This document shows, in pieces, positions 1 to 10,513 of a stretch of DNA of 64,000 nucleotides. The first letter of the stretch is position 1, and each line of letters begins with the position of its first letter. The notes under the pieces were generated by a model. The model had not been told where the DNA came from and ran no database searches. It worked only from the letters and a program-made list of their open reading frames with translations. The stretch is from Spirogloea muscicola (Eukaryota > Streptophyta > Zygnematophyceae > Spirogloeales > Spirogloeaceae), in NCBI GenBank assembly GCA_009602725.1, contig WELB01000037.1, positions 724,445-788,444 on the forward strand, in the 5' to 3' direction. A program made the translations under genes and the position numbers.

Positions 1-35
1 TCACTTGATACACACTCTATTCTTTTGGGTTAGCT

Positions 36-300
36 TAGCAGCAGGTGATGTACCTTTTGTCAATGTGCTTGCCTTTGTACCTGGCCACGCAGGCCCTCCA
101 TCACTTGATTTTCTTTTGTAAGAACCACTTTCTTCTCTCGAAAGTGGAAGCGGTGGCTGTGATTGGCCAGCCCAGGAAAAGAATAAAAAGGTTCGAAGGG
201 CCAATTAAACGCTAAAGCACGCAGCGACCCTGGCCACTGCAATGGTTGCTCAATAACCAAGGGTGCTCAATGACCACCTAGTGAGCAGCCGCAGGTCAGA
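36..300 (+). mobile_element. LINE 3' tail fragments
   Basis: The piece at about 36-110 (cagcaggtgatgtacc, then gcttgcctttgtacctggcc) matches the tail that follows the LINE coding remnant at 34965-35050. It is therefore a dead 3' end of the same kind of non-LTR element on the + strand. The rest, to about 300, carries the phrases gtggctgtgattggccagcc and gaataaaaaggttcgaaggg, which recur in other tail mosaics in this window, here in the opposite orientation. No coding sequence is recognisable. Confidence 0.55.
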
Positions 301-334
301 GAAACTCGTCTTGAGGAACTAGTTTCCAAAGGAG

Positions 335-480
335 AGATCGTGTAATAGAAAGAAATGTAGGCCAAATGGCCAGGTACAAAGGCAAGCACATCTAAAAATC
401 TACATAACCTACAGCAGATTGAACCGCTCAATAACCACGGGTCAGAACATAAAGGTCACTACTCGATGCATGAATACTAA
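335..480 (-). mobile_element. LINE tail, family A (copy 1)
   Basis: This is a reverse-strand copy of the family A LINE 3' end. It holds the last codons of the ORF (bases reading D-L-Y-V-L-T-R-G-Y in intact copies), the phrase gacccgtggttattgagcgg and the terminal gcctacatttctttctaatacacgatc. It is nearly identical to the copies at 512-652, 1716-1880, 17284-17420, 34690-34826 and 39077-39303, so these insertions are probably young. It is heavily 5'-truncated, as is usual for target-primed reverse transcription. Confidence 0.8.
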
Positions 481-511
481 TAGTTTCTAGCTGTTTAAAG
501 AAGAGAGAGGA

Positions 512-652
512 AAGAGATCGTGTATTAGAAAGAAATGTAGGCCAAATGGCCAGGTACAAAGGCAAGCACATCTAAAAATCTACATAACCTACAGCAGATT
601 GACCCGCTCAATAACCACGGGTCAAAACATAAAGGTCACTACTCGATGCATG
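512..652 (-). mobile_element. LINE tail, family A (copy 2)
   Basis: A second reverse-strand family A tail lies only 31 bases from copy 1 and in the same orientation. The two are almost identical over about 138 bases. They differ mainly at their truncated ends: copy 1 keeps catgaatacta, while this copy stops at catg followed by a run of G. Either there were two insertions into the same spot or a short segment was duplicated. Confidence 0.8.
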
Positions 653-655
653 GGG

Positions 656-719
656 GGGGAAGGCGCGCGGGGCGCATGAAATGAAAGGGAGGCCAATTCA
701 AGCCAATACATTGTTCAGG
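656..719 (-). repeat. 65-bp recurrent module (copy 1)
   Basis: A short repeat unit that reads, on the reverse strand, tgaacaatgtattggcttga, then attggcctccctttcat, then catgcgccccgcgcgccttc. Related copies occur at 1651-1710, 17115-17180, 17980-18040, 47907-47970, 52258-52316 and 52568-52640. It is always next to a LINE tail, but not always the same tail subfamily. Confidence 0.7.
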
Positions 720-762
720 CAGAGTCTAGTGCAAACTAAGCAAGGCTACATAACACGGAGAC

Positions 763-984
763 CTAGAAAAAATAAGGTTGTTTTCTACTTCTCGCAATTT
801 ATCACAACAGATAAGTCTCATCCAAAGTGGTTTTGTTTATCACTACGCATTTGTCATGTTGATTGCTTTGATTATTTTTATTGCAATTGTAGGATTATGG
901 GATTGTCTTTCTTTTTGGATAGACAATCAATTGTACTTTATTTATAGCCAGCTTTTCATTTCTTTCACTAGCCTAACGCGATAA
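763..984 (+). pseudogene. nad5: nad5 3' fragment (mitochondrial origin)
   Basis: The last 70 or so residues of NADH-ubiquinone oxidoreductase chain 5 read through to a TAA at 982-984. Recognisable conserved pieces are LIQSGFVYHYAFVMLI and IVGLWDCLSFWIDN, which match the C-terminal membrane helix of plant and algal NAD5. No stop interrupts the part present. The 5' nine-tenths of the gene is absent. In the nucleus this would not be expressed. Codon usage is strongly A/T-ending, unlike the neighbouring nuclear genes. Confidence 0.85.
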
Positions 985-1010
985 CGCGATAACGCGATAA
1001 CGCGATAACG
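975..1010 (+). repeat. 4.5 tandem copies of AACGCGAT
   Basis: An 8-base unit is repeated perfectly four and a half times. It overlaps the last codons of the nad5 fragment, including its stop, and lies within the nad5-nad4 spacer. Short GC-rich tandem repeats like this are common in green algal mitochondrial spacers, so the array was probably carried in with the NUMT. Confidence 0.85.
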
Positions 1011-1069
1011 AATTTGTTGATCGCGCGATCGGGCGATAAGAAGTATATAGCAGAGAAAAGCAGATAAAA

Positions 1070-1378
1070 ATGTTGCTACAATTCTTGAGTCCCCTGTATT
1101 CTAATCTAAGTGGCCTAATGCTTTGGCCTTTACTGGGAAGCGTTTAGATCTTTCTTACTCCTGAATCCAAAATAAGAACAATACGAATCGTAGGTCTTTG
1201 CATCTCATTGATTACATTTTTATATTCTCTTCTATTTTGGATTCTATTTGATGATTCTGCCGCTCAATTTCAGTTTGTAGAAACTATTCGATGGCTTCCC
1301 TATTCCAATATGATTTTTTTTATTGGATTGAGTGGGATCTCTTTATTTTTTGTTATTCTGACCACACTTTTATTACCA
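1070..1378 (+). pseudogene. nad4: nad4 5' fragment (mitochondrial origin)
   Basis: It starts with ATG at 1070 and encodes about 103 residues of NADH dehydrogenase subunit 4. Clear matches to plant NAD4 include LQFLSPLYSNLSGL at the start, then SLITFLYSLLFWI, QFVETIRWLPYSN and GISLFFVILTT. Codon 26 is an in-frame TAG (1145-1147), consistent with decay after transf­er or with a codon that was edited or different in the source. The other three-quarters of the gene is missing; the frame runs into nuclear repeat sequence after the Leu-Pro at 1373-1378. Confidence 0.88.
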
Positions 1379-1424
1379 AAGCAGAGATGGTGTGGCTGTA
1401 ATCGTAGTGGCTCTCCTAAAGAAG

Positions 1425-1645
1425 AAAGTGCTCGCCCATTGAGAATAGGGGCTGGAACAACCAGCCCAAAAAAAGAATGAACAGAGTACGAGAAGGGGGC
1501 CAGGGGAAGCGCTAAGTAACAGAAACAAAGCTGCTACGAGACACTCAGTAACCACTGCTAAGCAGCCGCAGATCAGAGATGCTGGGCTCCTGGAAGTGGG
1601 TCCCCTGGCCAGAGCCAGAGGCAGCAGCGAGGGCTCTGCCGGCAC
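1425..1645 (-). mobile_element. LINE tail, family B
   Basis: Read on the reverse strand this holds a decayed LINE ORF end (S-D-L-R-L-L-S-x-G-Y type, near 1550-1585) and a 3' tail. The tail contains cagcgcttcccctggccccc-like sequence (diverged), gttcattcttttttt, and the hairpin gggctgg/ccagccc at 1448-1466, then caatgggcgagcac. A close relative is at 51390-51640. Confidence 0.7.
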
Positions 1646-1650
1646 GAAAG

Positions 1651-1710
1651 AGAGAAAGGCGCGCGGGGCGATGAAAGGGAGGCCAATACAAGCCAATACA
1701 TTGTTCAGGC
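1651..1710 (-). repeat. 65-bp recurrent module (copy 2)
   Basis: The same module as at 656-719, with about five bases missing in the middle. It is directly followed by a family A LINE tail. Confidence 0.65.
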
Positions 1711-1715
1711 AAAAC

Positions 1716-1880
1716 GAAGAGATCGTGTATTAGAAAGAAATGTAGGCCAAATGGCCAGGTACGAAGGCAAGCACATCTAAAAATCTACACAACCTACAGC
1801 AGATTGACCCGCTCAATAACCACGGGTCAAAACATAAAGGTCACTACTCGATGCATGAATACTAGATGCCAGGAACGGAG
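1716..1880 (-). mobile_element. LINE tail, family A (copy 3)
   Basis: A family A 3' end on the reverse strand, extending slightly further into the ORF than copies 1 and 2 (it includes the bases for A-S-S-I-H-A before the shared S-D-L-Y-V-L-T-R-G-Y end). Confidence 0.8.
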
Positions 1881-1884
1881 CCCT

Positions 1885-2507
1885 TCAAAAAGGTGCAAGG
1901 GCTGTGGGAGGTCCGCTCAATGAAGGACTGTAACTTAATCGGACTCGCAGTTGTTCCCAAAGAGGCAGGAAAGAAGAAGAAGAAGCTCTGCCGCTCTCCC
2001 GCGGCCGTCCGGCTGATCGTCCCGGTTGTCGGCGGGAGCCTTGTTCCGGGTCTGTGCCACTGCCGGGTCAAGGCCAGCCTCCACGGTGACGGGAACCAGT
2101 GACGGCAGCGGGTTCTTACCAACGCAGGCCCCCGGCACCTGCCTGCTGGAGCTCCGCATCACCGTATCGCCGTTACCGTCATTATACCTGCGGCCGACTA
2201 CGACCGTGATCCAGGAGGTGCCGCATCGCACGGCCGGCGGTCGCTCGAGATGATGGCCGATTACCGCCGTCCGATGCGACCACGGAGGGTTTAAGCCACC
2301 CCCCCCCCCACAGCGACCTAAACCTCACGGGGTCGGCTTGAATGATCAACGGGATTGATTTGCAGGCCTCGGCGCCCTGCCGGCCTTCAGTCCCATTGAC
2401 ACCTCTGAAGAGCTGGTCTGGTGGCCCAAACCCCGGCCCACAGCCGGCTGACGTCAAACCGGGCTCATCAGAACCCCAACCCCCCCACCGGCGCGCCTTG
2501 GCTCTGC

Positions 2508-2538
<31 letters not shown>

Positions 2539-3262
2539 GCGGCGGCGCANGCGGCGGCGGCGCCGGCGGCAGCGGCGGGAACAGCGGTGCCGCCACCGCC
2601 TGCGGCTGCGCCTCATACGAGGTCCGGCCTCGCCACGCACAAGCCTGGCCTTGTGTCCCGCACGCCTCATTGGCCGCAGTTGGGCCGCCGTGCTGGGATT
2701 TATATGAGAGCGGCTCATGCTCCTCGGTAGTGAGCTCAAGGAGTTTGGGAGGCTACCGCAGAACCTGCCGCTGGAGACCTCGTAGGAGTGCGACGAGCGG
2801 ACTAGCTGGCAGTGCTGGCAGTTGGCGACATGCCATCGCAATCCTGGCAATCAGCCTAGTCGCTTCCACTCCCCCTACGTCGTGTCATCTTGTGCCAAAG
2901 ACGCTTTTAGTGTGAAGCGAAGGCAGAGGTGTTGCACTAGCTTCTACTGCGGCTGTTGCTGCTTATTGAGCTGGTAGTGGAGAAACCCGTACCTTTGGGC
3001 AGGGATATGAGGAGACAAAGCTGAGTACAGAGGTGTGGTGGCTTTATCTAGTGGCTTTTGAATGACATGACTGCCTTATGGCGGATTTCTTCCTACTTGC
3101 CATCGGTCGTGAATTTCTGTCCTGCGGTTGCAGGCAGGTGCTGGGGACTGCTTACCTATCGTTGTGTTTTCTGCAGTTGTCATCGCTCATTCAGCTCGGC
3201 TTGCTAGTTGAGCTTCTCATTGCTGCTTCCTGCTTCTGTTTGTGCCCTTGCAGGCAGCAGCC
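1885..3262 (+). promoter_or_regulatory. GC-rich 5' region of eS7
   Basis: No gene is recognisable here. The stretch is very GC-rich and holds a (CGG)n run at about 2504-2575 with a single undetermined base at 2550. A TATA-like gggatttatatgag sits near 2696. The sequence just before the eS7 start codon, gtgcccttgcag ending at 3253, looks like a splice acceptor, so eS7 probably has a non-coding first exon somewhere in 2700-3000 and a 5' UTR intron (inference). Confidence 0.45.
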
Positions 3263-4683
3263 ATGTTCACGGCACGCAGGAAGATCCAGAAAGAGAAGGG
3301 CCAGGAGCCAGACGAGTTTGAGGAGACAGTTGCTCAGGTATTGCAATGTATTTTGATGCAATGTGGGAGTTGCCTTTGCATCGCAGACCATTTGAGAAGA
3401 GGGTTCATGAGTGATGTGGCGGCGGTCAGTAGTGGGTATGATGAGAAACTGTCGCCCCAGTCCTACATGCGTGCTTGCACGCCCTGAGGATTGACGATAG
3501 CACGTCAGTCTGACCCAGCATTGACCTGAATGTCTTCTTGTCCATCTTCTTGTTGCTGTGCATGACTTCATTGGACTAGCCAAGGAATGCAGCATCTAGT
3601 GATGTGTGCAGTAGTGTCTAGTTGTCTTTGCATGGCCTCCGGTGTCATTCGTGGAGCCTTGGGCTTGGGGTCTACAGGCTCTGTTCGACTTGGAGGCCAC
3701 AAATCAGGAGCTCAAGAGCGATCTCAAAGACCTCTACATTAACTCCGCGAAGTAAGTCTGTCCTTGATGCAGAATACCTGTATATGTCTGAGCTCTCCTC
3801 TTCATTGGACCAGCTGCCTATTATGGTGTGCTTGTGTGTTGAGCTCAATCCAGTTTGTGTTGACTTAGTGATGAAGTGCCAGCCCTTTGCTATACGTAGC
3901 TGTCCAATCATTGGCTGTAATGCTGACCAGCAATTAGTTGCCATTGCAGGGAGATTGATGTATCCAGCAGCCGGAAAGCTATCATAGTCCAGGTACCCTT
4001 CCGGTTGCGGAAGGCATTCCAGAAAATCCATGCTCGGTTGATTCGTGAGCTTGAGAAGAAGTTCAGCGGCAAGGTGGGCAGCTTCATACTGTATACATAC
4101 TTGACAAGTTTGGATGTCTGCTGCTTTGATCATGATTGGTGCTGCATACGAGCACATGTGCTGACAGCCCCATGTATGCTCTCATCTGAGCAGGATGTTG
4201 TCCTGGTCACCACAAGACGTATCCTGAAGCCACCCAAGAAGGGTTCTGCTGCCCAGAGGCCTCGCTCACGCACCTTGACCTCTGTCCACGAGGCCATACT
4301 GGAAGACCTTGTCTTTCCCACGGAGATTGTTGGAAAGAGGTGGCGTTTCCGTCTGGATGGATCACGCATCATGCGGGTATGTGGAGTGACCGTTTACAGT
4401 GTCATTGCAAGGCACCCACAATCATTGCTGAAAGCAGCTGCTTCGGCTGGGATCCCGGTAGGGGCCAATTAGGTTGCTAGCTTGAGGGCCTGCGAAAGCT
4501 GAGGCTATGCTGCCAGCTCCTCATCCAGAACAATGCTTGCGTGCGTGCCTTGAGCAGGTGTATTTGGACCCAAAAGAGCGGAATAGCACCGAGTACAAGT
4601 TAGAAACGTTTGGGGGTGTCTACAAGAAGCTCACGGGCAAGGAAGTGACATTCGAGTTCCCTGTTGCTGAAGCCACCGCGTAG
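3263..4683 (+). CDS. RPS7: 40S ribosomal protein S7 (eS7)
   Basis: A structural protein of the cytosolic small ribosomal subunit, needed for 18S rRNA maturation in the families studied. Five coding exons (3263-3337, 3678-3751, 3950-4073, 4194-4376, 4558-4683) join in phase into 193 residues, the usual length for eS7. All four introns are GT-AG. Conserved stretches visible in order are [13 protein letters not shown], then [67 protein letters not shown] and [18 protein letters not shown]. The start is the first ATG after an apparent 5' UTR intron acceptor. No defect is seen. The next gene, SMG7, lies on the same strand about 1 kb downstream. Confidence 0.97.
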
Positions 4684-5669
4684 AGCACTAGTATGCGAAA
4701 AGTTTTCAATTTGCAGCGTAAAGTTGCTAACATTGAGCATAAGCAAGCTGCAGTGCCATGATTGATATTCATTCGTCCAAGTCTCAAGGGTACTTTTATT
4801 ATCAGCTCGTCGACCTTTGGCGCCTCTGTTTGGGCTTCTCATTATCAGCGTGCCTCAGTACTGGTGGTCTGGTTTCCTAGAGCCTGGCTCCTATATATCA
4901 GGACGGGAGACTCCAGGCTTCGCACCAGCCTGCTCAAGTGCTTTGCTTTTGGGCGCCCAGGTTACCATTCAGTGTCTTGTGCAGATGACAGCAAGCACGG
5001 AGCTTAACGCACTGTTGTACGTGCCATCTCATTACTCTGTAAGAGCTCTTTTCTGCGAAGGAATGGAAGGAAGTGCTTCCGAAAAAGGGCGATGGTTGTT
5101 GAAGGCCAGCCAAAGCAGCTCAACGGAAGGGGCCACGGTTGCAAGACCCTAAACCCCCAGAAAGACTTGAAATACCAAGTATTGCCGACGGGAGCCTTGC
5201 GCCGGCATGCCGCCGTTAGGGGCGCCACGTCTCCCGTCAGGCAGCCCTAGGGTCCACGCCGTTTGGTCAACGGCTCTAGACTCACGCCACTGGCCGCCAT
5301 CCCGCCGCCGCCGCCGCCACCGCCGCGCCGCCACTGCCAGGTGACCCCCGCCGCCGCCGCCGCCGCCGCTGCCTCCGCCGCCGCCCCGTCGCGCTCCGCA
5401 GTCCCGTCAGCCGCTGCCGCGGTCGGCATGGCCTGCTCTTGTTCCACATGAGATTGCGGTGCGGAGTGCAGCAGACGGGCACCTGCTTTCTCCGGGGAGC
5501 CGCCAAGTCGGGTCGCCTCAGACGTTGCTTAAGGCCCGGCTCAGAGCTCTTATGGCAGTCGCGCCGTGAGCAAGCGACGTCGTCGGCCTGGCAGGCGGCT
5601 GCGCTACTGACAGGGCTTTGTGGTGCCATGCCAGGAATGACCTGCGCCTGACCACGCGACTGATGGACG
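4684..5669 (+). promoter_or_regulatory. eS7 3' region and SMG7 5' region
   Basis: No protein gene is recognisable. The first half is the 3' UTR and downstream region of eS7. The second half is a GC-rich island with a (CCG/GCC)n run at about 5297-5390, which precedes the SMG7 start and probably belongs to its promoter or 5' UTR. Confidence 0.4.
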
Positions 5670-8600
5670 ATGAGCAAGGCCGGGGATCTCAGCAATGGCC
5701 CCGCGCCCGCCGGGGCGCATTACAAGCAGGTCGAGCGCTGCTTCGCATCCCCTCAGATAGTCTGTAGTAGACTTGGAGCAACTTGCTTGTCGGCCTTGCC
5801 TGCTGAGGTTTTCCAATTTATGTTACCAGATTCGTAATACTAAAGACAGGTCGGCTTTCTTGTATTTTTTAGTCATCCATTGAAGTGCAGGATGTCATCA
5901 CTTTGGTAGCGCACTGGATTGAGTTCCATCAGTTGTCGCGCAGATGCTGGAATACGAGAAGCACCTGCGCAGCCTTCTCCAGACCAAGGGCCCGTCAGAC
6001 CCGAACGTCCGGACGCTGCGCAGCCTAATTCGGGAGAGCTATGAGGCTGTCATACTGGGGGATGCCGGGGCAGCCAAGCTCCACGATGTGGAGCAGGCGC
6101 TCTGGCGCCTCCATTATAAGCAGATAGAGGAGTTCCGGGGGAGGATCCGTAAGCTTACTGCGGCGTCCTCTGGCGAGGGCGCCCCGTCTCAGCAGGCCAC
6201 TGCAGCCAAGGCCGTCCTTGCTGGCCAGCGAGACCCCCTGCAGAAGACTCTCGCCCTTTACCGCAGCTTCCTGGCAGAGACGTCTGGTTTCTACCATGAG
6301 TTGATCAACAAGCTCAAGGCCAAACACAATCTCGGCCCCGACGAGCCCTTTCCACCGCTGGCCAACGACCTTGAAGCAGGAGCGGCGGTGCTCAAACCCG
6401 GCGAGGATGGTGGCAGCATCCTGCAATGCCGGCTGTCCTGCCATCGGTGCCTCATTTACCTCGGGGATCTTGCGCGGTACAAGGAACTCCAGAGCGACAA
6501 GGACGTCACTGCACGAAACTGGTCAACGGCCGCAGGGTACTATTTGCAGGCGTCGCATCTGTGGCCAGCAGGCGGGAATCCGCACAATCAGGTACAAGGC
6601 ATTCAGAGCTGACCTTATCGAATCGTCGGTGCTGTTCACCTATTTGTGCCCTCAGAGCAGTGCAGGAAGCCTGAAAAGCGTATTGCTCATATCTGACATG
6701 TATTCAGAAGGCCTTCTGATTTTGCAGCTATTTGTCGTGTAATATGTAGGGAGCACTAGAATGTTCTATAATTGCTCATTGAAAAGTAGCGGCCTCTGTT
6801 TGATGGAAAGTGTGCCCTCCTGACAGCTTGCAGTGCTAGCCACATATGTGAATGATGAGCGTCTTGCCGTGTACCGCTACTATCGAAGCCTGGCTGTTGA
6901 TACGCCGTTCCTTACTGCTCGTGAGAATCTTGTCCTACTCTTTGAGAAGGTAAGTTGTCCCCGTTAGTGGAGTTTGAAGCTGCTGGATGCTGCTCGTAAT
7001 TTGATGTGATGCTTGATATGATTGGGTGGATATGGTGCTGCCTCACTTGATTTTCAGGAGGAGCTTGAGGGTGGCTCTTCAATGTTGCTGGTGCAGAATC
7101 GCATTCGCTATGCCCAGCTGAGGCAAGCAGGGGATGCGCAGCCGGCAGTACGGGCAAGAGTGGAACACTCGCCAAGCCATCAATCTCCGCAGGACACGCT
7201 AGTGCCTCTTGCCAACGGGTCTCTCAAGCTTGCCTTACGCAGTTCATCTCAGACCAGCGGAAAAGTGGCGCAACTCTCCCCGTCGGAGGTAGTGGAGCTT
7301 GGCGAAGCCTTCAAGATCTGCGCCGTGCGACTCAATGGTATTATCTTCAGCAAGATTGGGTGAGTGGCAAGTGGGTTGTCTATCAGCATCTGTGGATATA
7401 TTTGCATGCGTGACTTGCGCTACATTTTCTTATTGGGAGTATAAGTCTTTATACAATGATGTTGGCTGGCGCCTTACTATTCCACAATGATCTCATGGTC
7501 ACGCCTGAGCGCTGACATGTTCACTTTGCTGCTTGTAGGCTTGAGACATTCCCAGATGCCATGGAAAGCATGCTGCAAGACCTGGATCAGCTGCTGACGC
7601 TGCAAGCTCCAGCATTAGAAGCGGCACTGTTTCCTGACATACACGGAGCGGTTGGCACTGGACTTGCAGCAGGTCTGCTTCAGGTGAGACAATTTGTCCA
7701 GGATTACTGTCACCGTTGTGGGGTGTGGGCGTTGTGGGCGCAGGTGTAGCTCACTTGTAGGTGAGCTGTTGACAACTGCTGGGTCTCTAATTTGTATACT
7801 TCGCATCTTTGACTGACGCAGTTGGTGGCTGTCAACATATTCACGGTCCATAACATTGACTGGACACCAGAGGGCCAGCAGCCAAGCTATGCAGAAGTCT
7901 TGCACAAGTCCGCTCTTGTACAGGTACTCTTTTTTTGCATTCACTGCAGTGCCAACATTGCCTGTTGGTGACTGCCATATTCCACATCAAACATGGCTGG
8001 TTTGGGAATGGCTGACATGACGCTCTCCTTTCAGTTCTTGTTGTCGATGAATGTAAAAACAGAGCCAAAATAAGTGTTACTCAAGAAAGCTTAGCAGTCA
8101 TACAATGAGAAGCAACTGCACTTCCTTGTATCGTAGCCACAATCATGGATGACATAAATTATTGTGCTGCATTGATCATCAGCATGCGCTGGGAGCAGCA
8201 TACCTCTTTTCAGGCCACCTTCTGCAAGGATGTGGGATGGCCAGCATTGAAGCATCAAGCCCCTTCCTTCCTGCCATCCTCACCTTCTTGGAGTGGCTTG
8301 CTTCTTGCCCGAACATGTTGCAAGTCACCAAAGTGGAGGAGGCCAGCTCTTTGTTCTGGCAGCATGGTTTTCCCCTGCTGAACAGGCTGATGGAAGTGCA
8401 AAATGGGCGCACGAATTCAGTTGCAAGATTGGACTTACAGCCGCTTGAGTTGCCAATCGATGGCTTCGCTGTGCTGGGAACCTTCAATGACGGGGAGGAC
8501 GTTGAGCAGGGAGGTGTGGCACTGTGGGAGGACTTTGAGCTGAGGGGGTTCACTCCGCTGAAGCCAGCACACCTGGGGCTGGACTACAGCAAGCCGGCCC

Positions 8601-10370
8601 CGAAAGCTGGCCCCGGCAGCAAGCACCATATGCGCACGCGCATTGCGCGCATGCTGGCTGCTGGAAAAGTCATCTCTGCTGCGCTGGACAGGAGCGGACT
8701 GCCTGGCCTGCGTTACTACGAGGATGTGCAGCAGTTCAGCCTCCACAACGATTCGGCTCATGGTGTTGATTTGGCAACATGCGTAGAGCCTGATAAGATT
8801 GTGATTTCAGAATTAAATGCCGAGAAGCCGTTGCCCGATGGGCATCTGGTCAGTCAAAGTGCAGCTCCTCCTGCAGCACAGAGCAACATGGAGCACCAAG
8901 AGGAGGAGGAGTGGGCCAGCCTTAAAGAGGAGCAGGAGAAGGGCGACAATGGGGGCTCGCTGATTGCTCCCGAGCCGGCGCTGCTTGATGATGAAGACCA
9001 AGAGGAGGTGATCCTGTTCCGACCAACAGGCATCGCATACCAGCCGGCGGGCACGCAAAAGGCCTCCACTCCCAGCTGGGTGACAGGAATGTACGGCAAT
9101 GGCTCTGTGGAGACCCCGTCATCCAACGAGGCAACGAATGCACCTGCAGCAACTGTGCATACCGCTACACACAAGCAAGCAGCACAGGAGGTGAAGAAGA
9201 TTCCGCCAGCTTTGTTGTTATCGGAGGTGAACGGCCAGGGCTCATTGTTCCCCGGCTTTGGACTGGTGTCTGGTGACGGTTTTGGGGGCGAGAAGCCAGC
9301 CGGCCTTAATGTGGACTCGCCCCGCCTCGATAATTGGCTTCATCAAGCTGGCTTGGAGAGGAGCAGCCAGCTCCTTGCACAGCCAGAGGACATGGGTGCC
9401 ACTAACGAGCCTGGGCATTGGCAGAACCAGGTCGCGGTTGGCTCAGAGCAGGCCTTGGAGCCGACCTTCGGAGGGGCAGCCTCACAAGCCAACAAACATC
9501 CGGGCTTAGCAGGAGGCGGTGATGTGCTGGCACCGGCCAAGCCTCATCTTGATGAGTCAGGTGAGCTTGGATCAGGTGTGCATATTGGAACTTGCTGTGC
9601 TCGTTGGATTGTCAACTTGTGGTGCATTAGACAACCCACTTGCTGTGTAGTCGTCAAACCAGAAGCACAATACTATCACAACACCTGCTGCCATTGCATG
9701 GAATCAGAGAACAGGCGAGTCCTTGCCTATTTTCATCATGCTCTGGATCCAGTATTTATATGGCCTGTTGCAAATTGAGGAACAGGCTGGAGCAACTTCG
9801 GCATGGAGCACGGACAGCAGCCATCCCAGCTTTTCTCTGGCACAGCAGGCATCATCGGACAGAAGCGGCCTGGCTCAGCTGGAGGTCCTGCAGGGCTTGC
9901 CCCCAGCCCGCAGCCCCGCGGCCAGGGATCTGCCAGCCTTGGGCCACCTCTGTACTCGTCTGCTCCTGTCCCTCTTATCTTGCAGGACTCGCTCTTTGCA
10001 GCGCCCTGGCAAGGCAGCTCAACAGTGGATCTTGTGCCGCCATCCCACATGTTTGAGGTGCCGAGCAAGTCTACTGTGGACCCCAGGCCGAGCTGGGCAC
10101 CACCTATATTTGCAGCCCAGAGCAGCGCAATGATGGGCCTGATCGAGGCGGCAGGGATGCCGACACCGAATGGTGCTCTTGCGCAGGATTACAGCTGGCT
10201 CGATCAGCACACCCACGTGCGGCCCCAGGACAGAGCAGGCTGGAACACCTCAGCGTCAAGGCAGCTGCCGTTCCCTGGCCTCGAGGGCTTGGAGAAGCTT
10301 CTGCAGCAGCAGAAGGAGGACTTTGAGAAGCAGCAGGCATACTTTCGGCACCTGCAGGAGCAGGAGACTA

Positions 10371-10403
<33 letters not shown>

Positions 10404-10513
10404 ATCATTGGTCGCAGGCATTGCTGACGCCTCCTCAGCACTACCAGGGCAACAGAGCTCCGCATGAAGGGAGCCACGACATGTGGAACGCGACAAAGCC
10501 ATTCATTTCTTGA
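5670..10513 (+). CDS. SMG7: SMG7/EST1-like nonsense-mediated decay factor
   Basis: SMG7 binds phosphorylated UPF1 through a 14-3-3-like N-terminal domain and drives decay of nonsense-containing mRNA; plant SMG7 also acts in meiotic exit. Eight exons join in phase: 5670-5729, 5944-6591, 6827-6949, 7058-7359, 7539-7683, 7822-7923, 8183-9560, 9786-10513, giving 1161 residues (plant SMG7 is about 1060). The EST1-type TPR region is clear: CHRCLIYLGDLARYKE at about residues 186-201, then A-GYYLQASHLWPAGGNPHNQ running across the exon 2-3 junction into LAVLATYVNDERLAVYRYYR. The C-terminal half is low-complexity, acidic and glutamine-rich, with a Q run coded by CAG near 10373-10402. The first exon (20 residues) is chosen because it alone joins in phase to HYKQ-MLEYEKHLRSLL; its donor gtcgag is weak, and ATG 5944 is the fallback start. 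Confidence 0.93.

Larger units (their letters stand above)
763..1378 (+). other. Nuclear copy of mitochondrial DNA (NUMT): nad5 end, spacer, nad4 start
   Basis: This is an AT-rich island in GC-richer surroundings. It encodes the end of NADH dehydrogenase subunit 5 and, in the same orientation, the start of subunit 4, in the order known from Marchantia and many green algal mitochondrial genomes. The ends are abrupt. On the left it abuts the 65-bp module region. On the right, coding similarity stops at about 1378, inside a well conserved stretch of nad4, and LINE-tail repeat sequence begins soon after. Flanking interspersed repeats identical to those elsewhere in the window argue for a nuclear insertion and not for a mitochondrial contig. 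Confidence 0.85.

Noticed and set aside
975-1010. CRISPR-like short repeats
   Set aside because: Units are contiguous with no spacers; this is a simple tandem repeat in mitochondrial-derived DNA.
2182-2915. Long open frames through the CGG repeat on both strands
   Set aside because: Low-complexity Arg/Gly runs from the triplet repeat; no start context, domain or exon linkage.
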